A DNA stretch of 12,252 bases from Clostridia bacterium (GCA_021152595.1 JAGKVC010000099.1:1-12252); one strand, 5' to 3'; shown: positions 6,719-12,252, counted from the first letter of the stretch. The notes: a model not told the origin generated them from the letters alone. Translations and numbers: made by a program.

Positions 6719-6889
6719 TTATTCTGTTGTGGTCTGCTTTTCGGGACGCAAAATCAGCTTTTTCTTTGATTCATAGATAAAATAACCGTCTTTTCTCGGC
6801 TCTAATACTATTTCCGATTTGCGTTCCATCAGCTTGTTTATTTCGGTAATCTCACGCTCAGTGAGCTTTCTCGCTTCGGTCATAGGCAT
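6719..6889 (-). CDS. Small basic protein of unknown function
   Basis: A 56-residue frame (MPMTEARKLTEREITEINKL at its start, ILRPEKQTTTE at its end) with no family I recognise. It is charged, has no membrane segment, and opens with a predicted helix of alternating Glu and Lys. It is supported by context: its ATG overlaps the TAA of the upstream gene by one base (TAATG), a GGTGG sequence lies at ribosome-site distance, and a strong terminator follows 36 bases after the stop. M3 is an alternative start. The arrangement suggests it works with the 225-residue protein encoded just before it. Confidence 0.6.
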   Translation of the reverse strand: MPMTEARKLTEREITEINKLMERKSEIVLEPRKDGYFIYESKKKLILRPEKQTTTE

Positions 6890-7566
6890 TACTTTTCCAC
6901 CTTATGGGGGAAATTATCATAATGCTCTATATCCTGCAAGTCGATAATTCTGAGCATAAGGCCGCTGACTCCGACAGACATAAAAAATCTGTCATTCATA
7001 ATCTGTCTTACGGCTTCATTATCGGGACAGCAGGCTATCATTATCCTGTCTGTCCTGATTTTCGGAACGGTATTCGCCGCAACAGCAAAAATCGAATCGA
7101 TCACCGCATCAATATCGTTCTCTGATGATGAGTTTAAGGTAATATCATCAACATAAAGAAGATTGGGCAGGATAAATCCCTTATTCTGATAGTTGTAGCC
7201 GATTGCAGTCAGTACCGCAAACAGCTTTGAATATTCTTCCGATACGCTTTCCATAGCTTCAACAATATCGCTTATGAAATAGCTGAGATCCTCAACGCTG
7301 AAATATGTCAGCTTGACCTTTGAGATTACTTTTGAGTTGAGCTGATTTGTATCCATATCGGTGATAGTTAATGCAGTTTTGCCCATAAAGGCATCAACAT
7401 AATCGTCCATAATGCCTTCAAGCTCGCCTGTAAGGAGCTTGACTGCAAACTGTTTCTTGTCAACACCCTTGTTCGCATATTCATCGAACAGCTCGCTGAA
7501 TAACGCTTCAACTCTCGGCTTTGTCAACTGCTCGATAAACACCTTTATATCTCTTTTCTTTTCCAT
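6889..7566 (-). CDS. Conserved-looking hypothetical protein in the conjugation operon
   Basis: A 225-residue protein I cannot assign. It is soluble and acidic, with helix-rich N-terminal and central parts (MEKKRDIKVFIEQLTKPRVE; LSYFISDIVEAMESVSEEYSKLF) and a C-terminal alternation of strands and helices (RIMIACCPDN, FFMSVGVSGLMLRIIDL). There are no membrane segments, Walker motifs or zinc ligands. I chose ATG 7566 because GGAGG (7579-7575) sits 8 bases upstream; a longer frame from 7581 would start inside its own ribosome site. It follows the VirD4 fragment by 17 bases and overlaps the next small gene by one base. A cytoplasmic accessory role in transfer is inferred from position only. Confidence 0.75.
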   Translation of the reverse strand: MEKKRDIKVFIEQLTKPRVEALFSELFDEYANKGVDKKQFAVKLLTGELEGIMDDYVDAFMGKTALTITDMDTNQLNSKVISKVKLTYFSVEDLSYFISDIVEAMESVSEEYSKLFAVLTAIGYNYQNKGFILPNLLYVDDITLNSSSENDIDAVIDSIFAVAANTVPKIRTDRIMIACCPDNEAVRQIMNDRFFMSVGVSGLMLRIIDLQDIEHYDNFPHKVEK

Positions 7567-7583
7567 AAAATGTTCCTCCATTC

Positions 7584-8225
7584 TTATGCCACATTATACA
7601 GTCCCGTACAATGTTCAAGCAATTTCTGTATTTCTGCCGGTATATCCGACATTATGCTTTCTGTTTGTTCTATTTCAGCACCGTTATCATCGGCAGTCAC
7701 AAAGCGAAGCCTGATAGTGTCAGCCGATTCGGTATCTCCCGTATCAATAAACTCGCTGAAATCTATAAATTCCGTTTCGGGCTGTGTATCTACATATCTG
7801 TCAAGATAGTAAACATAGGGATTGTCCGATGCAGTTTCGCCCTTTTCGGCATCGGGTTTCCAGCCTTCGCCCAGCTCCGCATATCTCGGATGCTCGGAAA
7901 GGTTGAATTTATTTGTAAAGAACGGATAAAGTCCACGCACCATAACAATGCAGTTGTTGTTATCCATAGTAGTCAGCTCGTCAATAGTCGCAAGCTCTCT
8001 GCCCATAATGGCATTGTTGTATGAGCTGCTTCCCTGCTTGCCTTTGGTCTGATTTATGGATAATTGGTCAATGGTTTCTTTTCCAAGCTCCTTTGAAAGA
8101 TATTCATTAGTGAATTGGTCTTTGCCGCCCAGATATATCAAGGTATCACAATTTCCGGGCAATTCCTCCCACGATTTCTCATAGCGTTTGGAAAATTCCT
8201 TCAGCGTCATTTTCTTCTTTGACAT
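7584..8225 (-). CDS. VirD4/TraG coupling protein, C-terminal fragment
   Basis: From about residue 14 this 213-residue frame matches the last part of Firmicutes VirD4/TraG type IV coupling proteins: RYEKSWEELPGNCDTLIYLG, KELGKETID, GRELATIDELTTMDNNNCIV and VRGLYPFFTNKFNLSEHPRY. Full proteins are about 600 residues; the N-terminal membrane helices and both Walker motifs, hence DNA-pumping ATPase activity, are missing. The first 13 residues (MSKKKMTLKEFSK) look unrelated to the family and supply a new start with a GAGGTG ribosome site, 2 bases after the coiled-coil gene stop. The last 70 residues are acidic and less conserved. The frame is clean and may make a stable domain; whether it is decay or reuse is open. 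Loss of the 5' part may be linked to insertion of the glycosyltransferase gene nearby. Confidence 0.75.
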   Translation of the reverse strand: MSKKKMTLKEFSKRYEKSWEELPGNCDTLIYLGGKDQFTNEYLSKELGKETIDQLSINQTKGKQGSSSYNNAIMGRELATIDELTTMDNNNCIVMVRGLYPFFTNKFNLSEHPRYAELGEGWKPDAEKGETASDNPYVYYLDRYVDTQPETEFIDFSEFIDTGDTESADTIRLRFVTADDNGAEIEQTESIMSDIPAEIQKLLEHCTGLYNVA

Positions 8226-8227
8226 AA

Positions 8228-8593
8228 TTACACCTCGTCTTGTTTTCTAATTTCTGTTCTAAGTGATACGATAACTTTTTTCAGCCTTTGATTTTCACAT
8301 TTGAGCCTGCGGACCTCCTTTCTTAATTCTTCAATCTGAACAGCAAGAGTATTTATCTCGTTGGCAGAATCGGCAGCAGAACGCTTCCGTCTGTCCTCGA
8401 TTTTCTCTTTCCGAAGAATAGCCCTTGCTGTCATCATTGCTTCCTCGTCAAGCACACGTTCCCCTGCGGAATTGGCTTTCATTTTTCTTGCCAGCTCCGG
8501 GTGTCTGCTCAACATTTTGTAAAACTCCAGCGTTCGGAAATTGTTGTTCCTGCAAAATTCGGAGATGGAACAGGATCTCTTGTTCTTTCTCAT
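8228..8593 (-). CDS. Small coiled-coil, probably DNA-binding protein
   Basis: A 121-residue basic protein with no family I can name. Residues 8-35 (SISEFCRNNNFRTLEFYKML) could form a helix-turn-helix, and residues 60-117 form a continuous heptad-rich coiled coil (INTLAVQIEELRKEVRRLKC onward) with leucines at zipper spacing. Together they suggest a dimeric regulator or scaffold. I chose ATG 8593, which has AAAGGA about 10 bases upstream; the longer frame from 8689 runs through the divergent promoter of the glycosyltransferase and is unlikely. It is the first gene of the minus-strand run left of the insert, and the VirD4 fragment begins 2 bases after its stop. Its promoter is not obvious. Confidence 0.65.
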   Translation of the reverse strand: MRKNKRSCSISEFCRNNNFRTLEFYKMLSRHPELARKMKANSAGERVLDEEAMMTARAILRKEKIEDRRKRSAADSANEINTLAVQIEELRKEVRRLKCENQRLKKVIVSLRTEIRKQDEV

Positions 8594-8624
8594 CGGTTTG
8601 TTGTCCTTTCTTTTGAATTTATAT

Positions 8625-8653
8625 TTGATTTTTCTGTACGGATATGGTATAAT
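8625..8653 (+). promoter_or_regulatory. Extended -10 promoter of the glycosyltransferase gene
   Basis: TTGATT (8625-8630) and a perfect TATAAT (8648-8653) are 17 bases apart, and TGG directly precedes the -10, giving an extended -10 element. Transcription should start near 8660, about 90 bases before the ATG. The promoter points away from the neighbouring minus-strand gene, whose start at 8593 is only 32 bases away. Confidence 0.8.
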
Positions 8654-8667
8654 GGTTTTGGAAATTG

Positions 8668-8701
8668 GTCGGGATAGACTGCCCGACAAATCGGGATTTG
8701 T
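8668..8701 (+). promoter_or_regulatory. Overlapping inverted repeats in the glycosyltransferase leader
   Basis: GTCGGG (8668-8673) can pair with CCCGAC (8682-8687), while overlapping ACAAAT-CGGG-ATTTGT (8686-8701) forms a second palindrome; TCGGG at 8691-8695 can also compete for CCCGA. The structures share bases and exclude each other. They lie just after the predicted transcription start, so they could be an operator or an RNA switch. A 15-codon ORF (8706-8753) overlaps the gene start by ATGA and could couple translation. Confidence 0.4.
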
Positions 8702-8749
8702 AGGTATGAATTATCCTTTTGATATCTTACAAAGGAGGAGAAAGACCAA

Positions 8750-9952
8750 ATGAAGAAAACGGCGATTTTTACGATGGGTACGCGCGGAGATGTGCAGCCG
8801 TATATCTTTCTATCAAAGGAATTGATAAAGAATGGATATGAAGTAACACTGGGTTCTCATCCCTGCTGGAGAGAATTGGTTGAAGCTGCGGGGATACAGT
8901 TTGAGCCGATCGGACCGGATATTGATATAGAGAAAGAAGCTGCGGCTATCAGGGGAGCAGTATCGAATCCCGCCATGAGCATGCTCAAGACCATGAATTT
9001 TGTTTTTCGAATCATACAAGAATCTACAACCGAAGTATATGAGGCTTGTAAGGGAAAAGATTTCATCATTGTCAGCCACAGTCAAATGGGGGCTGTTGAA
9101 GCTGGGGTTCTTGGAATTCCGACGGTAAATGTGACGCTTCAAACGGAGATGATCGGAGAAAAACTGCGGCCTCAGACCTTCAAAGATAAAGTCATTGGAG
9201 GGATGATAGCAAAGCAGGTGGCTAAGCCGTATAACAAGATTCGAAAGGTTTATGGACAAAAGCCTGTAAAATCGGCTGATGAAATCATGTCTGACCGACT
9301 TAATCTGATTCCTATAAGCCGATATGTTGTGAAAAGGAATCCATACTGGGAAGAAAAGAATGTACTTACAGGGTACTGGTATGACGAAGAAACGGAATAT
9401 GTTCCTGATGAAAAGCTGGCAGAATTCATTGCGAGCGGTGATAAGCCCGTGATTCTTGCGCTTGGCGCGATGTCTTTCGAGGACAGATCTGAAAAAGAGA
9501 AGCTTGATATGTTTGTCAACGCTTTTAAGAAAACAGGATGCAGGGCTATCATTCAGGGATTCCAAAAGACAATACGGGACTATGAATTGCCTGAAACTAT
9601 GATTGCATGTGGAAGTGTACCACACAGTTGGTTGTTCAAGCAGGGCAAGTTTGTCATACATCATTGTGGATTTGGAACCTCTGCGGCGACGCTTGTTTAT
9701 GGAATACCCTCTATACCTGTTCCTCATGTGTTGGATCAATTGGGTTTCGCTATGCAACTTAATAATGTAAATGTAGCGACAAAACCGTTGAAAGCCAAGG
9801 ACTTAAGCGAGGAAACGATTATAGCCAGGATCAAGGAAATGCATGATGGCTATGATGAAATGAAGAAGAATGCAGAAATGATTTCCGAAAGAATCCGGAC
9901 AGAGGGCGGCGTAGCAGAGGCTGTCCGACTGATCAATGAATTCATGGCTTAA
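8750..9952 (+). CDS. GT1-family (UDP-sugar:acceptor) glycosyltransferase
   Basis: A 400-residue GT-B-fold enzyme, the usual length for small-molecule GT1 glycosyltransferases of the sterol/macrolide glucosyltransferase type. The N-terminal acceptor domain opens with the hallmark MGTRGDVQPYIFLSKEL (9-25) and GYEVTLGSH. The C-terminal nucleotide-sugar domain carries HHCGFGTSAATLVYGIPSIP followed by PHVLDQ (about 303-328), where most relatives have HHGGAGT; the Cys replaces a Gly in the donor loop. There is no signal peptide or membrane segment, so it acts in the cytosol, probably adding glucose or a related sugar to a lipid, sterol, polyphenol or antibiotic. AGGAGG (8733-8738) is well placed. 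It has its own promoter and terminator and runs opposite to the ICE operon, so it is probably a cargo gene, possibly protective against a toxic small molecule. Donor and acceptor cannot be read from sequence. Confidence 0.88.
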   Translation: MKKTAIFTMGTRGDVQPYIFLSKELIKNGYEVTLGSHPCWRELVEAAGIQFEPIGPDIDIEKEAAAIRGAVSNPAMSMLKTMNFVFRIIQESTTEVYEACKGKDFIIVSHSQMGAVEAGVLGIPTVNVTLQTEMIGEKLRPQTFKDKVIGGMIAKQVAKPYNKIRKVYGQKPVKSADEIMSDRLNLIPISRYVVKRNPYWEEKNVLTGYWYDEETEYVPDEKLAEFIASGDKPVILALGAMSFEDRSEKEKLDMFVNAFKKTGCRAIIQGFQKTIRDYELPETMIACGSVPHSWLFKQGKFVIHHCGFGTSAATLVYGIPSIPVPHVLDQLGFAMQLNNVNVATKPLKAKDLSEETIIARIKEMHDGYDEMKKNAEMISERIRTEGGVAEAVRLINEFMA

Positions 9953-9990
9953 TATGACTGAGTACGACAAATTCCAATTTATCGAGCAGA

Positions 9991-10113
9991 TCACTTATCG
10001 CAGCACTCATAACGGGTGCTGTGATTTTTTCTGCCGTTAAGCCTGTGCTTGGTCATTCTTCGGCAAATCTCAAATACAGCTGCCACAAGCAAAAGTTCAG
10101 CCACTTTCCTCAT
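9991..10113 (-). CDS. Possible 40-residue protein after the replication initiator
   Basis: A short frame encodes MRKVAELLLVAAVFEICRRM and a basic tail. A hydrophobic helix followed by Arg/Lys is plausible for a small membrane protein, and it starts 18 bases after the stop of the initiator gene. Against it, AAAGGA touches the ATG and the 3' third overlaps the plus-strand terminator of the glycosyltransferase. It may be chance or a remnant cut by the insert. Confidence 0.3.
   Translation of the reverse strand: MRKVAELLLVAAVFEICRRMTKHRLNGRKNHSTRYECCDK
9997..10030 (+). terminator. Intrinsic terminator of the glycosyltransferase gene
   Basis: ATCGCAGCAC pairs with GTGCTGTGAT (10016-10025, one G-U pair) around a 9-base loop, followed by T to 10030. 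It lies 44 bases after the stop. On the minus strand the hairpin has no T-run, so it works in the plus direction only. Confidence 0.85.
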
Positions 10114-10131
10114 TCCTTTCAATTTTCCATA

Positions 10132-11208
10132 TCATAACAGCAGCTTCATTCCCATATCGTGTTCAAAGCCTGCAAAGGTGGAGTTCATCATCGTATAAAC
10201 GGAGTTGAACAGCGAAGTTGTCAGGAAGCGGTCTATCCTGCTTATCTTGTCGGGGTAATTCACAAGGCTGTGCAGAACATACTGAACGTGTTCAAAGGTT
10301 ATCTTTCTGTAAGCAGCTTTCGCCGTTTCCTCGGACACACGTTTTCCCTCGGATATTACAGTCCGTTCTCCGCATAGAACGTCCACCATCAAGTCCTTAA
10401 TTTCCTCAACCATTTTTACAACTGCATCGTCCTTGAAAGACATAAGGCAGTCATAGTCGATCTGTGCCTTTACTTCCTCCTCTACTGCGTTTCTGTCTAT
10501 TCCGTCAATCAATCCATCACTTTCAACAGTTTCAACAGCTCCGGGTGAAAAATTTTGCAAGCCGCCGCCAGATTGAATGATTGATTGAGAATCAGTATAA
10601 CTCATTTCAGTATTATTCTTTTCAGTATTATTCTCTTTAGTATTATTACATTCGGTTTTTCCGAATTCTAAAGTTCGGTTTTTCCGATTTCTTGAATTCG
10701 GATTATCCGATTTCTTGAATTCGGTTTTTCCGAATTCTTGATTTCGGATTTCCCGAATTCTTGAATTCTGCTCTATTTCAACGAGTATTTCCTGCGTTTC
10801 GGGAGCTTCTTCCGGGGCATCGGCTCCGGGCTGTTCATCATCTTCAACAATAATGTTCATAACATAGATAATGGAAGTCATACCCTGACCTCTGCGTTTC
10901 TTTTTTATAAGGCCTATGCCGTTTTCATCATCAAGTTCCTTTAGGAGCTTGACCGCCGTTTCACCGCAAATGCCCAACTGTTCCTTAATATCCTCTATGG
11001 GAAACACGATATATACCCTGTTTTGATTATCAAACCAGTTATTTTTCCTGCTTAGGCTCATTCGGTCAAGCAGCAAGCCGTACATAAGCTTTGCTCCTAT
11101 TGACAGCTTTCCAAAATGCTTCTTATCGCTGAATAGCACCTTTGGTATCTTGACAAAGGAAAATTGCTCGGCTTCTGCACCGTAATAGTAGTCAAATTCA
11201 GTTTTCAT
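10132..11208 (-). CDS. RepA_N-type replication initiator protein
   Basis: A 358-residue protein. Residues 1-125 have the RepA_N winged-helix pattern (FSFVKIPKVLFSDKKHFGKL, LSIGAKLMYGLLLDRMSLS, VYIVFPIEDIKEQLGICGET, LIKKKRRGQG). A low-complexity linker follows (128-240), and the last 100 residues (KMVEEIKDLMVDVLCG to FEHDMGMKL) form the helical C-terminal domain usual in ICE copies. RepA_N proteins start replication of large Gram-positive plasmids and allow a circularised ICE to replicate; in plasmids of this family the origin lies inside the rep gene. Here codons 148-201 hold 23-bp iteron-like repeats and 15-bp AT-rich repeats, matching that rule. The start overlaps the sigma/alpha gene by 11 bases, with AAGGTG upstream. 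The gene is intact. Confidence 0.82.
   Translation of the reverse strand: MKTEFDYYYGAEAEQFSFVKIPKVLFSDKKHFGKLSIGAKLMYGLLLDRMSLSRKNNWFDNQNRVYIVFPIEDIKEQLGICGETAVKLLKELDDENGIGLIKKKRRGQGMTSIIYVMNIIVEDDEQPGADAPEEAPETQEILVEIEQNSRIREIRNQEFGKTEFKKSDNPNSRNRKNRTLEFGKTECNNTKENNTEKNNTEMSYTDSQSIIQSGGGLQNFSPGAVETVESDGLIDGIDRNAVEEEVKAQIDYDCLMSFKDDAVVKMVEEIKDLMVDVLCGERTVISEGKRVSEETAKAAYRKITFEHVQYVLHSLVNYPDKISRIDRFLTTSLFNSVYTMMNSTFAGFEHDMGMKLLL
10606..10650. repeat. Three 15-bp AT-rich direct repeats
   Basis: TTCAGTATTATTCTT (10606-10620), TTCAGTATTATTCTC (10621-10635) and a third copy with changes at both ends (10636-10650) lie in tandem and in frame, encoding NNTEK-like pentapeptides. They abut the 23-bp repeats directly, as AT-rich unwinding elements do beside iterons. 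Confidence 0.8.
10651..10765. repeat. Five 23-bp iteron-like repeats within repA (candidate replication origin)
   Basis: Units start at 10651, 10674, 10697, 10720 and 10743, each exactly 23 bases and beginning TTCGG, then five bases (mostly T), then CCGA and a TTCTTGAA-like tail. Each unit therefore holds inverted arms TTCGG-N5-CCGAA. The period is not a multiple of three, so successive copies are read in different codon phases; the peptide EFGKTE recurs only every 23 residues. Conservation is thus on DNA and fits initiator-binding iterons, spaced near two helical turns. Confidence 0.8.
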
Positions 11209-11875
11209 CTTTGCACACCTTTATTCTGCTGTATGATTTACAGATTTTTCCTGACTTCCACTCAAAGCCTTTTTCTCCCAAAACATCAATAATTTCGGAG
11301 AAACTTTTCAGTCCCAGATTAGGCAGTTTGATAATATCATCGGGATCGGCATCAAGCAGTTCCCTGACTGTTGAATATCCGGCTTTGGTAAGGACATTGT
11401 ATGTTCGTACCGAAAAATCAAGCTCGGCTATCGGTGCATTTTCAAGCTCGTTTTGTTCTTCTTCGTATTCTGTGCCAGTCAATTCGGCAATTTTCTTTTC
11501 AAGAGTAACGATTTCCTTCTTATACTCTCTTAAACGTTCATCTACTGCCGTATCTCTTAAATAGTTGATATAGCCCTCCATACCCATAAGGATATATCTG
11601 CTCCTGCTTGGGTGCCGGAGCTTGCGAACAGCCTTTGCTTCGATCTGACGTATTCTTTCAGCTCTTAAACCATATTCCTCTCCGATAGCAGCCATTGTCA
11701 TATATCTTTTATACCGCATATCAAGTACCCTGCCCTCACGTTCGGTCAAGGTCTTTTGAATAATATATTCAAGCACAAGAGTAATGTCATCGGGCAAATC
11801 GGTGGGTAGTCCGTTTACGAACACCTGCGATAACAGATTTTTGGGATATTCCTTTTTTTCTTTGATATTTTTCAT
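11198..11875 (-). CDS. Sigma-70 region 4 / RNA polymerase alpha-CTD-like hybrid protein
   Basis: A 225-residue protein with two recognisable parts. Residues 42-91 are a sigma-70 region 4 helix-turn-helix (LTEREGRVLDMRY, MAAIGEEYGLRAERIRQIEA), which contacts -35 elements and the beta flap. After a charged coiled-coil stretch (108-140), residues 147-206 resemble the alpha-subunit C-terminal domain: R157, N160, G188, K190 and S191 fall where E. coli alpha R265, N268, G296, K298 and S299 bind UP-element DNA. Sigma regions 2 and 3 are absent, so it cannot be a complete sigma factor; it is probably an ICE regulator that touches polymerase and promoter DNA. I chose ATG 11875, with AAAGGA at good distance; a TTG start at 11959 would be read through the leader terminator. 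It overlaps repA by 11 bases. Confidence 0.75.
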   Translation of the reverse strand: MKNIKEKKEYPKNLLSQVFVNGLPTDLPDDITLVLEYIIQKTLTEREGRVLDMRYKRYMTMAAIGEEYGLRAERIRQIEAKAVRKLRHPSRSRYILMGMEGYINYLRDTAVDERLREYKKEIVTLEKKIAELTGTEYEEEQNELENAPIAELDFSVRTYNVLTKAGYSTVRELLDADPDDIIKLPNLGLKSFSEIIDVLGEKGFEWKSGKICKSYSRIKVCKDEN

Positions 11876-11888
11876 AGCAATTCCTTTC

Positions 11889-11932
11889 TTCGGGAAACAA
11901 AAAAGCCCCCGTACGCATACAAAATGTACGCA
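11889..11932 (-). terminator. Very strong intrinsic terminator in the leader of the sigma/alpha gene
   Basis: On the minus strand GCCCCCGTATGCGTAC pairs with GTATGCGTACGGGGGC over 16 bp (two G-U pairs) around a 5-base loop, followed by six T. It ends about 15 bases before the start codon at 11875. Either it stops transcripts from the rRNA/tRNA side or it is an attenuator in the element's own leader. I see no convincing promoter between it and the gene. Confidence 0.85.
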
Positions 11933-11988
11933 TACGGGGGCCTTGCCCTCGATATACAATTAAAATACAATATAAACTGCATAAAACG

Positions 11989-12057
11989 ACACTAACCATC
12001 GTTGAAGGCTGAGATTTACAAATATCACTCTCTATACCTTTTCTCGATGGTTAGTGT
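11989..12057. repeat. 13-bp perfect inverted repeat next to tRNA-Asn
   Basis: ACACTAACCATCG (11989-12001) and its exact complement CGATGGTTAGTGT (12045-12057) flank 43 bases. Minor extra pairing (CCTT/AAGG) is possible inside. It lies 11 bases beyond the tRNA 3' end. It may be a recombinase or relaxase recognition site at the element's end, or a long-loop terminator for the rRNA/tRNA transcript, since TTTT follows on the minus strand. Confidence 0.6.
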
Positions 12058-12068
12058 TAAGAATTGCT

Positions 12069-12144
12069 TGGCTCCCCCAACTGGACTTGAACCAGTGACA
12101 CCCTGATTAACAGTCAGGTGCTCTACCGACTGAGCTATGGAGGA
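12069..12144 (-). tRNA. tRNA-Asn(GTT)
   Basis: A full cloverleaf on the minus strand: acceptor TCCTCCA with TGGGGGA, D arm AGCTCAGTCGGTAGAGC, anticodon stem CCTGA/TCAGG around loop CTGTTAA (anticodon GTT), T arm CTGG-TTCAAGT-CCAG, discriminator G and an encoded CCA. It follows the 5S rRNA by about 10 bases and marks the chromosomal flank of the element. tRNA 3' ends are frequent ICE insertion sites. Confidence 0.96.
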
Positions 12145-12154
12145 ATATGAACAG

Positions 12155-12252
<98 letters not shown>

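Noticed and set aside
8594..8689. Longer N-terminus of the coiled-coil protein
   Set aside because: It would run through the divergent glycosyltransferase promoter and lacks a ribosome site; ATG 8593 has AAAGGA upstream.
8813..9757. A 314-codon open frame on the minus strand
   Set aside because: It lies entirely inside the glycosyltransferase gene on the other strand, has no ribosome site, and its product looks like antisense translation without any domain.
8627..10033. GATTTTTCTG and GATTTTTTCTG as target-site duplication of a transposon around the glycosyltransferase
   Set aside because: The copies are imperfect and T-rich, there are no terminal inverted repeats and no transposase; noted only as possible microhomology.
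10651..10765. Possible CRISPR array
   Set aside because: The 23-bp units are contiguous without spacers and lie within repA; they fit iterons.
11876..11959. TTG start adding 28 residues to the sigma/alpha protein
   Set aside because: It would translate the terminator hairpin, has no ribosome site, and ATG 11875 has AAAGGA at a good distance.

Overview
The window looks like a piece of a low-GC Firmicutes chromosome, most likely an Oscillospiraceae/Ruminococcus-type gut bacterium. This rests on family resemblance of the conjugation proteins, strong AGGAGG-type ribosome binding sites and intrinsic terminators; it is an inference without database support. At the right edge lie the 3' part of a 5S rRNA gene and a tRNA-Asn(GTT), both on the minus strand. 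Everything to their left reads as an integrative conjugative element (ICE) with its operon on the minus strand, so the element is best read right to left.

Right end (12068 to 9991): a 13-bp inverted repeat beside the tRNA; a very strong terminator hairpin in the leader of the first gene; a small protein joining sigma-70 region 4 to an RNA polymerase alpha C-terminal-like domain; then a RepA_N-type replication initiator. The initiator reading frame contains five 23-bp repeats with internal inverted arms beside three AT-rich 15-bp repeats. Because 23 is not a multiple of three, the repeats pass through all codon phases, so they look like an iteron origin conserved as DNA. A doubtful 40-codon ORF follows.

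Insert (about 8625 to 10030): a plus-strand GT1-type glycosyltransferase with its own extended -10 promoter, a structured leader and its own terminator, against the direction of the surrounding operon. It looks like cargo.

Conjugation block (8593 to 1654, minus): a coiled-coil protein, a C-terminal fragment of the VirD4/TraG coupling protein, two unrecognised proteins, a terminator, a Maff2/VirB2-like pilin candidate, a TrbL/VirB6-like channel protein, a C5 cytosine DNA methyltransferase, a PrgI-family protein, a CobU-like P-loop protein, and the N-terminal part of VirB4 with an unusual membrane-anchored acidic extension. Both motor ATPases have lost their P-loop domains in this window, so the element is probably not self-transmissible as it stands, although most of the remaining frames are intact and tightly coupled.

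Left end (1660 to 81): the VirB4 fragment runs by a 7-bp overlap into a 401-residue protein with a nuclease-like motif, a glycine-zipper segment and an amphipathic tail. It resembles a membrane-active effector and is followed by a terminator. Beyond it a good promoter drives a Y-family DNA polymerase gene that is broken after about 54 recognisable residues. The most interesting items are the origin repeats inside repA, the effector-like protein grafted onto VirB4, the sigma/alpha hybrid and the CobU-like enzyme within a secretion operon.
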